From positions 23,843 to 87,842 of IMG/VR virus record IMGVR_UViG_3300013127_000002: a DNA stretch of 64,000 nucleotides; one strand, 5' to 3'. Shown one piece after another: positions 41,845 to 51,648 of this stretch (position 1 is its first letter; every line of letters begins with the position of its first letter). Source of the stretch: a virus. The position numbers were made by a program, and so were the translations under genes. The notes beneath the pieces were generated by a model. That model was not told where the DNA came from. It did no database searches and saw only the letters and a list, made by a program, of their open reading frames with translations.

Positions 41845-44742
41845 ATGCCGCAACCACTTCAAATCGGGGACAAGAACTCCGCGCTCTTCGACGGGCTGAC
41901 AGGATTCTGGACTCGTTTCTGGAGGGACACGCAGGACCTCCACGCGTATTACAACGCGTCGGAGATCTACATCGGTCAGGCGTACCTCGACATGCTGAGT
42001 GGTGTTTTGAACCACGGAATCGTGGACCAGCCGGTGTTCAATAAAGAGTACTGGCGGCTGTTCGAGATAAAAGAAAACGAGATCTCGTTCAAGGAGGGCG
42101 TGTCTGTTGCGGAAGATAGGTATGTCTACGACATGCCTGGTTCAATTCGGACAGCCGACTTCTTGCAGAATTCAATTTTCGACCCCACCGTTCTTTACGA
42201 GCGCGGGGTTGACTTCGACGTTCTGGATATTGATGGATACGCGAGGTTCAAGACAGACCCGTTCCGTGAGTATCTAGACACTGACGGGGCGCTGTTACCC
42301 AAACCCGGCATTGCGTGGCGCAGTGTTGATATCCAAGTCGGCAATCAGTTCCGGGATGTTGAACGCGAGGTGGACTGGCGTGACGACTCGGAGACCAAGC
42401 CCGGGGACATTCTTCGGCTTCTGGCTCAGGCGGTGGATATCCGGAGAGATGACGCCGGAGCCAATCCTGGTTTGATCTTCTATGCCTTGGGCGCGTACCG
42501 GTTTTATACCGCGTATGACTTGTCCTTGGACGCCGGTGTGGGAGATGTCATCCAGGTCTATGGTTCTGGAACAGTGTACGACGGGTACTACATCATCAAG
42601 GAGATACCTGTTCCGTATTTCCCCGGCGGGTACGTAGAGCTTGAAGAGACGTTCTATGCTCCTCTCATTACGAGCCCAGGTACTCTCAACTGGAAGCTCA
42701 TCAAGATGTCGTACTTCGACTTCTTCTCCAAGGACTTCCTGGTTGATTACATCGAAGCGCAGTACCTGGTCGGAGGGATTGAAGCACCGTACCAACTGGG
42801 CCTCAAGGAACCAATTGTTTATGCTGTGGTTCGGGATGTGGCGGAGCCGGATGTTATTGGGCTTCCCGTGAGTCCGGTGTTGCCGACAGATCTTGGTTAC
42901 ACACACATCATTCCGGGGTCCTTGAAGGTTTTCGCTCTCCGCGATGACGGGGAGGGGAAGGTTCGGGAAGGTGAGGATTACACCGTAAATTACCTTACAG
43001 GTTGGCTCTACCCGATGACGGTACCCCCGGGACACTGGGACCCGGCCAGCATCAACACGTGCAGCTTCCAGTACCAGCGTGAGCTGGTCAAGTCCGCGGG
43101 AGGGGCCGTGGTAGAGCGGGCAGTAGGTACGGTCAAACAGCTCGGGATGTGGGTACCGGAAGTGGAAGTAGACAGGTTCAACCTGTACTACCACTACGGA
43201 TATCTCCTCAATCGTTTTGAGGCGTCGTCCGAGACCTACAAAGCATTTCTCCGCGGGATCATGCACCTTTACGTTCATGGTCCGATCTTCGAGCGTATGG
43301 TCTCCGGAATGAATGTCGTGGCAGGATACCCGCTCATCCGAATGGATGGGGAAGTTCTCCAGAGCTACTTCAACGGCATCGATGCTCAGAGTCCTACAGA
43401 CGGCCAGATTGTAGGGGCGGCTAAAACCTTTACGACAACGGCGGTCACATACACGTTTACCGAGTTGGATATTGGCGGCTATATCATTTTCCCGAATGCC
43501 TTGAGTGCGTTTAACCGGGGTAAGTTCCGGATTCTCGATCTCATAGACGCCCAGACTGTTTTGTTGGAGTCTCCTTACGTAATGGTCGATGAAGGACCTC
43601 CCCTCGAATGGGTTCTGTCTCGTGATTACGCGAAGGTGGTTGTCACGGACAAGTACACGTACAAGTACCCGTATTTCGTTCCGATGCGTCCAGATATCGA
43701 AGACCCGTTGAGCATCGGTACGTTGACGTTCAAGGCGTTCGAGGCGATCACCCTGGCGTTTACGTTGACGGACTACGTGGAATCTCCGCTGTGGTGGGTC
43801 AACAAGACCATTCCGTACACGCTGTTTCCGACGACCAATCTTTTCCGGAGAATTGCGTCGGACGGGCTGATCGAGAACATTTTCGATCCCGATGACCTGG
43901 CGATGTTCGATGATCCTGGTTTGTTTTTTGACGCGGATGAAGATGGAGTCGTATCCACGTTGGATCACCAGTATCGGCACAGTGTGGGGTTCATCCTTTT
44001 CGATAAGTATCTCAAGTACCACATGTTCTATGTGGAGATCAGCCCGGACCTCGAACTCCCGGCGTCGTTCAAGAGCGATTTCGAGGATATGGTTCTCGTT
44101 ACCAAGCCGGCGTATACGTATCCCTACGTGGAACCTAACGAGGCGTTCCTCGATGTGGGGTGGTTGACCGACACGTTCAACATCTCGGCGTTCAAGTTCT
44201 ACTGGGGAGAGCTGGAAAGCATCCTCCTGGCTGGCAATGAGTTGACCTTTGATGCGGAGACGGATCTCGCGTTTGACGACTATTTCACATATGTCGAGCA
44301 CATGGGAGTGCCGCTGGTGTTTCCTACACCTCCTGTATTCCCCCTGGTTCTGGCTCCCGGAGAACGGCCTATAGTTGTCAATATCCGGGCTACGGCCGGG
44401 GGGCTACCCGTACTGGAAGGTATACACTATGCCGTTCACTACGACCCGAACGACCCGATGTTCGGCATGGTCGAATTGAACTTGGCGTACCCTCCGTGGG
44501 ACCCGGGAGGATTCGTGGATCTGGAATGTGCCGCAATCGTGAATGCTGCTGCGATTTTACCGCTCATCCCGGATACGACTGTAGGGTACACCCCTCTGAT
44601 ATTCGATGGAGGTGATCCTGCGTATGTTCGGGAAGCTATGAGCGCAGTGTCTGCCAAAACGGAGCATGTGGACCGTCCTCTGAGTCTTAAAATCGATGTT
44701 AACTGGCCTGGGGGGGTTTCCTACGATTATGATTCCGTGTAA
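41845..44742 (+). CDS. Large baseplate wedge/tail protein
   Basis: 965 residues, directly after the gpJ gene. Acidic and aromatic, strand-rich, without membrane segments or catalytic motifs. The N-terminus (ALFDGLTGFWTRFWRDTQDL, then HAYYNASEIYIGQAYLDML) is helical and resembles baseplate wedge partners in large phages. Gene order suggests the equivalent of T4 gp7 or P2 gpI-type function, linking wedge to hub; this is inference. A repeated pattern of E-D-Y-T-V-N-Y and Y-x-Y-P occurs but no clear tandem repeat. Confidence 0.6.
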   Translation: MPQPLQIGDKNSALFDGLTGFWTRFWRDTQDLHAYYNASEIYIGQAYLDMLSGVLNHGIVDQPVFNKEYWRLFEIKENEISFKEGVSVAEDRYVYDMPGSIRTADFLQNSIFDPTVLYERGVDFDVLDIDGYARFKTDPFREYLDTDGALLPKPGIAWRSVDIQVGNQFRDVEREVDWRDDSETKPGDILRLLAQAVDIRRDDAGANPGLIFYALGAYRFYTAYDLSLDAGVGDVIQVYGSGTVYDGYYIIKEIPVPYFPGGYVELEETFYAPLITSPGTLNWKLIKMSYFDFFSKDFLVDYIEAQYLVGGIEAPYQLGLKEPIVYAVVRDVAEPDVIGLPVSPVLPTDLGYTHIIPGSLKVFALRDDGEGKVREGEDYTVNYLTGWLYPMTVPPGHWDPASINTCSFQYQRELVKSAGGAVVERAVGTVKQLGMWVPEVEVDRFNLYYHYGYLLNRFEASSETYKAFLRGIMHLYVHGPIFERMVSGMNVVAGYPLIRMDGEVLQSYFNGIDAQSPTDGQIVGAAKTFTTTAVTYTFTELDIGGYIIFPNALSAFNRGKFRILDLIDAQTVLLESPYVMVDEGPPLEWVLSRDYAKVVVTDKYTYKYPYFVPMRPDIEDPLSIGTLTFKAFEAITLAFTLTDYVESPLWWVNKTIPYTLFPTTNLFRRIASDGLIENIFDPDDLAMFDDPGLFFDADEDGVVSTLDHQYRHSVGFILFDKYLKYHMFYVEISPDLELPASFKSDFEDMVLVTKPAYTYPYVEPNEAFLDVGWLTDTFNISAFKFYWGELESILLAGNELTFDAETDLAFDDYFTYVEHMGVPLVFPTPPVFPLVLAPGERPIVVNIRATAGGLPVLEGIHYAVHYDPNDPMFGMVELNLAYPPWDPGGFVDLECAAIVNAAAILPLIPDTTVGYTPLIFDGGDPAYVREAMSAVSAKTEHVDRPLSLKIDVNWPGGVSYDYDSV

Positions 44743-44777
44743 GAGTGTGCTAAAGTAAGTCATTCACCTGAGAGGCC

Positions 44778-45329
44778 ATGATGAGCGCAAAAACTTCGCT
44801 GGTATCCAACGGGCACCTGTACGGACACATGACCGTGACCGTTTACGACGTAAAGAACGGCAAGAAGCGAAAGGTGCTCCGGATCACTAAGAAAAACCAG
44901 GTCACGAATGGCGGACGAGAATCAGTACTCGCATTGCTGGCGCAGGATCCCGCGGGGTTGGTAATTCAACAGCACCCTGAATACAACCAGATCTGGTCTC
45001 TGGCTATCGGGTCGGACGGGACCCCGGTCAGTATCTTGGACATGTCGTTGTACGCGGAGATTGATCGTTTGGCGCTCACGATACCTGCTGAGAGGGAGTA
45101 CATTGTAGTCCCTCCCGCCATCTTCGAGATCCACATCCACAAGGAAGTTCCTCCTGGGGTACACACAGGAGTACACTTTCAGGAGGCGGGGTTGTATACT
45201 CGGGGTGACGGCGTGGACCCAATGACGCAAGTTCTCTATGCCCGGCAGACCCATCCAGAGTTCGAAAAAGGAGCGTCCATGGCCGTCGAGTACGATTGGC
45301 GTCTTGGTATGCTCGTCCAGGCACCATAG
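44778..45329 (+). CDS. Tail/baseplate protein with NGGR N-terminal and LYARQ C-terminal motifs
   Basis: 183 residues from ATG 44778 (or ATG 44781). The N-terminal beta domain contains KKNQVTNGGRESVLALLAQD, and the C-terminus VLYARQTHPEFEKGASMAVE, two blocks that mark a small beta-sandwich tail protein found in many phages next to large fibre or wedge genes. It probably sits at the distal tail as a fibre connector. The 35-base gap upstream has no clear promoter. Confidence 0.6.
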   Translation: MMSAKTSLVSNGHLYGHMTVTVYDVKNGKKRKVLRITKKNQVTNGGRESVLALLAQDPAGLVIQQHPEYNQIWSLAIGSDGTPVSILDMSLYAEIDRLALTIPAEREYIVVPPAIFEIHIHKEVPPGVHTGVHFQEAGLYTRGDGVDPMTQVLYARQTHPEFEKGASMAVEYDWRLGMLVQAP

Positions 45330-45338
45330 GAGTAGAGA

Positions 45339-48260
45339 ATGGCTAGCCAAGAAGTTGTCTACACACACGGTTCTGATACTGGCGAACGAGACTCTGCGGC
45401 TATCGCCCCTATCGTTCCTGGTGAGAAGGTGAAGTCGGCGATCGTTGACCGACCGCTGGACAATCTACGTAATCGTTCCGAGGTTCTTCGGGACGAAATG
45501 ATCGACCAGAAGTACCTGCAAGACACAGATATCATGTGGCTTGCTGCCGACGGTGATGCCGTAACGGGACTGAATCCGGGAAACAACCTTCCGCAAATTC
45601 TGTGGGATCCGGCGCTAGGTAAGTTCCTGCTCGGACCGACACCCGGCGCGTCCATGATCCTTCAGCCGATCAAAACACCTGGTGTGGATACGCACGATGT
45701 CGTGACGTACACCTTCGTGACGGACACTCTCGCCATTGAGTCCATCTTCCGGAACTACAAGGGGGGCAATCGACGCGAAGTGCGGTGGGTCTGGGATGCG
45801 GGAATCACGCTGACTGCGCTGGCAGTCCTTTCTGGTTCTCCGGATCACATCCTGACCATTCACGTAGCGAGTGACTTCACCTCCACCGTAACCGATGTGG
45901 ACAACGCACTCATTGCTCTTGGCGGAGCACTCGGCGCTGCGGGGTTCTCACACGTGGTTACGGGAGGGTCGGATTTCATCACAGCCCTGCCCTCGGATTA
46001 CGTGTTCACGAAAATCTTCGAACGCGAGATGCACCGGATTCCGGATAGCCAGTTCTTTGCGTTCTTCGACCCGCTTGGGTTGAACAAGAGTCTTGCAGAC
46101 GGGGATACGCTCGCGATTGCCTACGAGATGATGGCCGAACCTTCTCCCGGTATTGGCGGGCGTCGTCAAGCCTGTCCCACGAACGGTAATATCAGTCTCA
46201 TGGCGGCACAGTTGTTCATCACGACTGAAGAGCCGGAGAAGATTCCGATCGCCGTACCGATCTGCAAGCGCATTGGTGACGATCTCATCTTCGTGGATGG
46301 TACGGTGTGTTACGGTCACGCAACACCCGCGATTCCACCTCTCTACTTGGGGGAGCATGGGTATACCGTTGAGCGCATCATTAACGTGTCGACCTGGGCA
46401 TCTGCTGCAATCACGAATCAGTGGTACGGGTCTATCCCTCTCTCAGGGGGTCCGACATGGACCATCAACACCGCCCTGAACAACATCATCGGGGATCTGG
46501 CTCTGTCGAGTGCGCCTTCTGGAGCAGCCCGGATCGGCATGAGTGCAACGACAAGCGTGCCGACGAGCTTGGGCTCCTACAATGTGCCCGGTCCTGGAGG
46601 GGCGTCAATCGCGACAGCGCTTCTGTCGATGATCGCGCTGCTCAATACGAAAGCGTCTTTGGGTCTTGGTGGAGTGTTCGGTGCGGAAGAAATCATCACA
46701 GGCCGGTGGAAGTTCAACAACCACGTACGGATGGGACAGCACCAGGTCTTGATGTGGGATGCTCCGGCAGACGGTTGGTGGCACCTTGTCTCCAGAAACT
46801 TCCGTTCGGCTCCGGGTCAGACAGAGACGAATTCCGAAGTTACGCGTCAGACATATTCCGTTTACGAGAACGGGAACCCTACATTCCATTACGGAGAACG
46901 CCTGGAAGTGATTGGTGGATACTCCTCTGCCTCTGATGCGATTACGTCTTCTCCGGATGGTGCAGGTAGTGTGTTCTTCATCAAGACGTCCAACCACATG
47001 TCGGCTTCCGGTGGTGATTACATAATGGGAGTGCGCTGGAGTGTTCCGGCCAGTACTCCCCTGAACATTTACGTTCCCAGTGATTGGGACTACTACCAGA
47101 ATCTCAAGTATGACAGCGGACCGTCGCCGGTCGAGATTGCCAACCACGTTCATGGGTGGGATGGAACGGTGACTCGGCCTCTTGCGAAGCAGTACTGGCA
47201 CATCCCACAAAAAGTCGAAAACGATATCGACTTTGCAGGGTATGACACGGGGGATGTTTTCGGCGAGTACTCCCGCATCCAGGTATGCAGCCTTCCGTGG
47301 TCTACAGTACTCGAAGGCATGTATGCACAGCCGGAGGACCCGCTCAATACGGCTATCTGGTCGCCAGATACTATCCGGTTGAGTCCCGGGAGAGCTCTCG
47401 TTAACGGAAGGCCGATTTCTCGTGTGATTGCTCCCGGTCAACTCATTACTGGACTGTCGAGCAAGTTGATGAATACCGTGGTTCTTCCGACTTCGGCGGA
47501 CGACGGAGACAGTACGAAGATACCGGCCTGGTATTACCTGTGGATGCGGTCTGACCGGAATGTATTCCTGGGAAAGGCGATTCCGAACGACAACTACGGG
47601 ACTTTTGTTCCGGGAAATTCTCTCTATCGTCCCAACCCCTCGGAAGTACATCCCGGGTACTCCATGGCGGACTACACGCTTCTCGACGTTGTGTACCTTG
47701 CGCAGGTTTACAACCCGGGAACAGGGGACGAATACTACTGGGACGTTGCCCCGCCTTGCGGAGGGACGGAGCGGCGGTTTGTTCCTCGCCTTCTCCCGTC
47801 TACGGGTCTGCCCATTTGGCGCCATTTCGTGATTGATGTTGCGGATCACGGCGCCGCTCCCGTGACGGTGTCCATGATCCAGAACGGTACAGGAGCGGGG
47901 TTCCCGAGGATTCGAGTTCCTGGGTATCCTTCAGGAGTTACGGAAAAGGCGATCATCGGATACAACGTTGAATTCACTCTGGCTACTATGGGCGTAGCCG
48001 GGGCAGCTCTCGTGTCGGCGCTTCTCAGTACAAACCCCTTCTTCGAGCCTGCGTGGATTACGGAGGCGCCGAGGATGCTATGGTTCCAGTCCACAACGAA
48101 CAACACGTCCGTTGTCGTGTCTCACGGCGGGGAGTTCGATCTGACATCGCTGGTTAACACGTTCATATACACGTCGTATCTTTTGAACGATGCCGCGTAC
48201 GAAGCGCGGTTCTACCTCGAAGGTTTCCACTGGGATCGTGCTGCGGGCGCCCAAAGCTGA
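45339..48260 (+). CDS. Large fibre/baseplate adaptor protein
   Basis: 973 residues, ATG 45339 behind AGGAGTAGAG. The N-terminus IVDRPLDNLRNRSEVLRDEM is a motif common at the start of phage baseplate-to-fibre adaptor proteins (R-P-L-x-D-L-x-x-R-T-x-x-L). The rest is beta-rich with several Gly/Ser/Asp-rich segments. It is the last gene of the rightward baseplate run and abuts a convergent minus-strand gene. Probable role: anchoring tail fibres on the baseplate rim. No enzymatic motif. Confidence 0.6.
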   Translation: MASQEVVYTHGSDTGERDSAAIAPIVPGEKVKSAIVDRPLDNLRNRSEVLRDEMIDQKYLQDTDIMWLAADGDAVTGLNPGNNLPQILWDPALGKFLLGPTPGASMILQPIKTPGVDTHDVVTYTFVTDTLAIESIFRNYKGGNRREVRWVWDAGITLTALAVLSGSPDHILTIHVASDFTSTVTDVDNALIALGGALGAAGFSHVVTGGSDFITALPSDYVFTKIFEREMHRIPDSQFFAFFDPLGLNKSLADGDTLAIAYEMMAEPSPGIGGRRQACPTNGNISLMAAQLFITTEEPEKIPIAVPICKRIGDDLIFVDGTVCYGHATPAIPPLYLGEHGYTVERIINVSTWASAAITNQWYGSIPLSGGPTWTINTALNNIIGDLALSSAPSGAARIGMSATTSVPTSLGSYNVPGPGGASIATALLSMIALLNTKASLGLGGVFGAEEIITGRWKFNNHVRMGQHQVLMWDAPADGWWHLVSRNFRSAPGQTETNSEVTRQTYSVYENGNPTFHYGERLEVIGGYSSASDAITSSPDGAGSVFFIKTSNHMSASGGDYIMGVRWSVPASTPLNIYVPSDWDYYQNLKYDSGPSPVEIANHVHGWDGTVTRPLAKQYWHIPQKVENDIDFAGYDTGDVFGEYSRIQVCSLPWSTVLEGMYAQPEDPLNTAIWSPDTIRLSPGRALVNGRPISRVIAPGQLITGLSSKLMNTVVLPTSADDGDSTKIPAWYYLWMRSDRNVFLGKAIPNDNYGTFVPGNSLYRPNPSEVHPGYSMADYTLLDVVYLAQVYNPGTGDEYYWDVAPPCGGTERRFVPRLLPSTGLPIWRHFVIDVADHGAAPVTVSMIQNGTGAGFPRIRVPGYPSGVTEKAIIGYNVEFTLATMGVAGAALVSALLSTNPFFEPAWITEAPRMLWFQSTTNNTSVVVSHGGEFDLTSLVNTFIYTSYLLNDAAYEARFYLEGFHWDRAAGAQS

Positions 48261-48270
48261 TTGTAGCTTT
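48253..48270. terminator. Weak bidirectional stem between convergent genes
   Basis: AAAGCT (48253-48258), loop GATTGT, AGCTTT (48265-48270) form a 6-bp stem exactly where the 45339 gene ends and the minus-strand 48270 gene ends. The stem is A+T-rich and has only short T-tracts on either side, so termination efficiency is doubtful. Confidence 0.3.
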
Positions 48271-48773
48271 TACATAAAAACAGCAGTGACGCCTGGAGGA
48301 GGCGGTGTGATCGCGATTACCGGTCCGCTTCCAGGAGTGGTCAGCCACTTGAGAATGGCATTCGCTACTTTTCCCTTTGCTGACGGCTGAGACGGGTCTG
48401 GCGCACTGATCGAACTCATGGCCGTGGAAAGTTTCCCCCCGGGAGCAATGGACGCGATGGTAGGCGTAGGCGTGAACATCGCGGTGATAGGGGTGCCGTT
48501 CCAGTAGGCAAAAAAAGCGGCCTCCAAGAGGTCGCAGACTGCCGTAGGACCTCCCGTTGCTTCGAACGCCGCCTGAACCCCACTGACCAGGGCACTCCTC
48601 GCGATCTGAGAAGTGCCCGGGTTCATTGGGGCTCCGTTGACTTGTGCGTTTTCGAAGAACGCGATGAAGGCATCTGAGAACTTCTGAGCCGCTTCAGCTG
48701 CACTGGCGGCGCCGGGAGTTTCTGCCTTCTCCAGGTCCTTTGCGAATTTCGATACGAACGCGGAGAGTGCCAT
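48270..48773 (-). CDS. Ala/Ser/Pro-rich hypothetical protein
   Basis: 167 residues, start at 48773. The N-terminus (ALSAFVSKFAKDLEKAETPG) is amphipathic and helical; the middle is Ala-rich (SQIARSALVSGVQAAFEATG); the C-terminus is Pro/Ser/Thr-rich. No signal peptide is obvious and no catalytic motif. It lies downstream of the ribonucleotide reductase operon but has structural-protein composition, so it may be a virion protein read in the opposite direction to the tail block. Confidence 0.55.
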   Translation of the reverse strand: MALSAFVSKFAKDLEKAETPGAASAAEAAQKFSDAFIAFFENAQVNGAPMNPGTSQIARSALVSGVQAAFEATGGPTAVCDLLEAAFFAYWNGTPITAMFTPTPTIASIAPGGKLSTAMSSISAPDPSQPSAKGKVANAILKWLTTPGSGPVIAITPPPPGVTAVFM

Positions 48774-48774
48774 G

Positions 48775-48966
48775 TCACCTCGGGTTGGGGATGTTTTGCA
48801 TTTCCTTCAGCTCAAACGTACCATCTTTCATGCGCTGAACAAAGAGTCGGAGACCGTTCACGCCATTCATGCACGTGCCGCACACGAACCCGATTTCGAC
48901 GCCTTGATGCATGACCTCGATGTAGTCCTTGTTTTTCTTGGTGGATTTGCAATTGATGCATTTCAT
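48775..48966 (-). CDS. Small four-cysteine zinc-ribbon protein
   Basis: 63 residues from the ATG at 48966 (MKCINCKSTKKN), which overlaps the stop of the ribonucleotide reductase gene. CINC near the N-terminus and CGTC near residue 30 form a two-knuckle ribbon. The remainder is basic. Coupling to the reductase could mean a partner or a regulator, but similar mini-ribbons are scattered through this genome. A frame extending to 49002 overlaps the reductase gene. Confidence 0.6.
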   Translation of the reverse strand: MKCINCKSTKKNKDYIEVMHQGVEIGFVCGTCMNGVNGLRLFVQRMKDGTFELKEMQNIPNPR

Positions 48967-51638
48967 GAGCACACTCCGTTTCCGTGTCCGCAGACCCGGC
49001 ACACACTACATGTGCCGGTCTTGACCATGGGGCTTCCGCAGTTGGAGCAGGGATCTTCGCTGAGGTCGTAATCCATTTCGTCGTGTTCCAGGGAGTCCGA
49101 TGCCGCGGCAGTCCGGAATTTCTTTTCTCGGCGGTCCTCGATTTCTTTCTGTTTGTCAGGAGTGAGGTACCGCTTCTTCATCCACTTGAATACGTAGTCG
49201 ATGATCGAGGTGGCAAACATGATGTCAGGGTTGGAAGTGATCCCTCCCGGGCTGAACTTAACACCCTCGAAACTCCGAACGAGTTCTTCCACAGGAACAC
49301 CGTACTGCAACAGGAAGGAACACGCCTTTGCGAAAGAGTCCAGCAACCCACTCACCATAGACCCCGGTTTTGCCATCCGGATGAACATCTCACCCGGTCG
49401 GCCGTCCTCGTAGTACCCGATGATCAGGTAGCCGGCGTACCCGCCGACACTGAACTTGTGTGTGTGAGACTCTCGGTCATTCGGGAGTTCTTCCCGAGAC
49501 AAGGTAGGTTTCTTTTTCCTTAACTCCTGCAATATCTCTTCGGCCCGCATAGGCTCGCTGAGCTTGCTTCCCTTTCGGTAGATGGAGATGGCTTTCACGC
49601 CACGCTCCCATGCCTTCAGGAAAGTCAGTTCGACGTCTTTTACGGAGGCGTTGTGCGGCATGTTGAACGTTTTGGATATTGCCCCTGACAGGAAGGGCTG
49701 TACGGCCGCGACCATTTCGATGTGTGCGTCCACCGACAGGAATCTCTTGGCTCCTTTTACGGCAGAAGCACAGTCGAATACTGCGAGGTGTTCCTCCTTC
49801 AGCCCGGATCTTTCCAGGTGCCGATTGTCGATGACGTAGGCGAGAAGATCCAGCCGCTCTTTCTCTGAGTATCCAAGAACAGTAAGTGCCCGGTCTATGT
49901 TCGGGTTCACGTAGTCCATGGTCTCCCCTTGGATGAGTATCTTCGTTTTCTTCAGTGCGTAATCCGGTTCGATCCCGGTGGTTGCACAGTCCATTACGAA
50001 GCCGATAGTGCCTGTGGGGGCAAGGAGGGTGACCTGACAGTTTCGGAACCCAACACCCTCTTCACCTCTCTTCCCGAAACCCGCACCTACTGCTTCTCTC
50101 CAGGTGGTGAGTGCCTTGGTGTGGATTCCTGCTATGTCTCGCTTCAAGGACTTGGTGGACGTAACGTGCTTGGAAAGCACATCCTCCATGGAGATCTTGT
50201 TGGCTTCGAAGCGCTCGAACGGCCCTTTGACTTCTGCCAGTTCGGTGCTGACCAGATACGCCTGTCCTGTCATCAAGCTGGTGATAGATGCTGCCAGATT
50301 TCGTCCGTCGTCGCTGTCGTACGGAAAGCCCCAAGCCATCAGGAGTCCCCCGAGGTTCGAGTACCCTAGACCCAGCGGGCGGTATTTGTGGCTATTCTCC
50401 TCGATCTTCTTGGTCGGGTATCCGGCCATTCCCACCAGGATGTCTTGTGCGGTTATGAAAATCCGGATGACGTGTTTGAACGTCTTTACGTCGAAGTTTC
50501 TTTCCGGCAGAGAGAAACGGTCCAAGTTGATGCTGGCCAGGTTACAGGCGGAGTCGTTCAGCCACATGAACTCAGAGCACGGGTTGCTTCCGTGGATTTC
50601 TCCGTCATTGGCGCACGTGTTCATCTTGTTGACGGTGTCGTGGAACTGGATTCCCGGGTCCCCACACTTGTGCGCCGCTTCGGCAATGGAAAAGAACAGA
50701 TCCTTGATCGAGACAATCTCCGCGAGGGACTGATCTGTGCGGTTGATGAGATGCCACGAGAAGTCTTCCTTGTATCCGTGAAGGACTTCACGTACCCGCT
50801 TCATGAACTCGTCCGTAACGCGGACAGAGTGGTTCTCGTTCTGGTATCGAACGATGGAGTAGGCCCCGTTTACTTCCTGGAATTCCGGGCTGAGTCCTCC
50901 TTCGACGAGGATACGTACGATATCCTCCTGGTTTCCCTTACTCCAGATGAACGCTTCGATGTCCGGGTGGTCGGCATTCAGGATGCACATTTTGGCGGCT
51001 CTGCGAGTCCTGCCGCCGGACAGGATGATGCTGGCGACGGAGTCGTAGATGTACATGAAGGAGACAGGGCCTGAAGCGTGACCGCCCCCGCGGATGCTCT
51101 CGGTAGACGCGCGTAGCGGAGAGAAGTTCACGCCCGAACCCGCCCCCTCCTTGTAAATCAGCCCCTCGGTTTTTGCCAACTCCAGGATGCTGGCCATGTC
51201 ATCTTCTACGGAGTTGATGAAGCACGCAGACGCTAGCGGTTTTGCTACTCCCGAAACGCCCACGTTGAAGAGCACAGGAGAGTTGAACATTGCGAGTTGT
51301 TTTACGAGTATGGTAATCAACTCGTCGGAGAAGATCTTTGCGTTGTTTTCGTCGAAGTACTCTTTCGCTACCCCCTCCGCCGCGATTGCCTTCACAATGC
51401 GAGAGAAGGTTTGTTTTGCGCTGGTTTCCCGTTCTGAAGATACCCGGGATTGCCGGAGGTATTTCTGGGCGAAGATCCCGCAAGCATCGAGAGACCAGAA
51501 GTCCGGAAATTCTGCATCGGTGCACTCGTAGAGGATCTTCCCGTTCTTGTCCTTACTGATGATGTGGTGTTTCGTCCAGTGCACTGCGCCAAAGGGGTCC
51601 GTGTTCTCCTGCGACAGGAGTCGTGGGAATTCGAGCAT
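48963..51638 (-). CDS. nrdJ: Class II (adenosylcobalamin-dependent) ribonucleotide reductase
   Basis: 891 residues from the ATG at 51638, five bases after AAGGAG; a GTG two codons earlier overlaps that site. Family blocks: SACFINSVEDDMASILELAK, GLIYKEGAGSGVNFSPLRAS, GSNPCSEFMWLNDSACNLAS, and the barrel segment LLAPTGTIGFVMDC. The C-terminus holds a Cys-rich ribbon (CSNCGSPMVKTGTCSVCRVC), typical of B12-dependent enzymes and probably part of reductant exchange. The enzyme makes deoxyribonucleotides using B12 and needs no oxygen or small subunit, so it works in aerobic or anoxic hosts. Host B12 supply is assumed. With the dNMP kinase it forms the phage's nucleotide-supply set. Confidence 0.92.
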   Translation of the reverse strand: MLEFPRLLSQENTDPFGAVHWTKHHIISKDKNGKILYECTDAEFPDFWSLDACGIFAQKYLRQSRVSSERETSAKQTFSRIVKAIAAEGVAKEYFDENNAKIFSDELITILVKQLAMFNSPVLFNVGVSGVAKPLASACFINSVEDDMASILELAKTEGLIYKEGAGSGVNFSPLRASTESIRGGGHASGPVSFMYIYDSVASIILSGGRTRRAAKMCILNADHPDIEAFIWSKGNQEDIVRILVEGGLSPEFQEVNGAYSIVRYQNENHSVRVTDEFMKRVREVLHGYKEDFSWHLINRTDQSLAEIVSIKDLFFSIAEAAHKCGDPGIQFHDTVNKMNTCANDGEIHGSNPCSEFMWLNDSACNLASINLDRFSLPERNFDVKTFKHVIRIFITAQDILVGMAGYPTKKIEENSHKYRPLGLGYSNLGGLLMAWGFPYDSDDGRNLAASITSLMTGQAYLVSTELAEVKGPFERFEANKISMEDVLSKHVTSTKSLKRDIAGIHTKALTTWREAVGAGFGKRGEEGVGFRNCQVTLLAPTGTIGFVMDCATTGIEPDYALKKTKILIQGETMDYVNPNIDRALTVLGYSEKERLDLLAYVIDNRHLERSGLKEEHLAVFDCASAVKGAKRFLSVDAHIEMVAAVQPFLSGAISKTFNMPHNASVKDVELTFLKAWERGVKAISIYRKGSKLSEPMRAEEILQELRKKKPTLSREELPNDRESHTHKFSVGGYAGYLIIGYYEDGRPGEMFIRMAKPGSMVSGLLDSFAKACSFLLQYGVPVEELVRSFEGVKFSPGGITSNPDIMFATSIIDYVFKWMKKRYLTPDKQKEIEDRREKKFRTAAASDSLEHDEMDYDLSEDPCSNCGSPMVKTGTCSVCRVCGHGNGVCS

Positions 51639-51648
51639 GTTCACTCCT

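Noticed and set aside
33632-42989. The 12-mer TTACACCGTAAA at 33632, 40233 and 42978 as a repeated operator.
   Set aside because: All three are in coding frames for (N/D)YTVN, a common beta-strand turn in baseplate proteins, so shared coding explains it.
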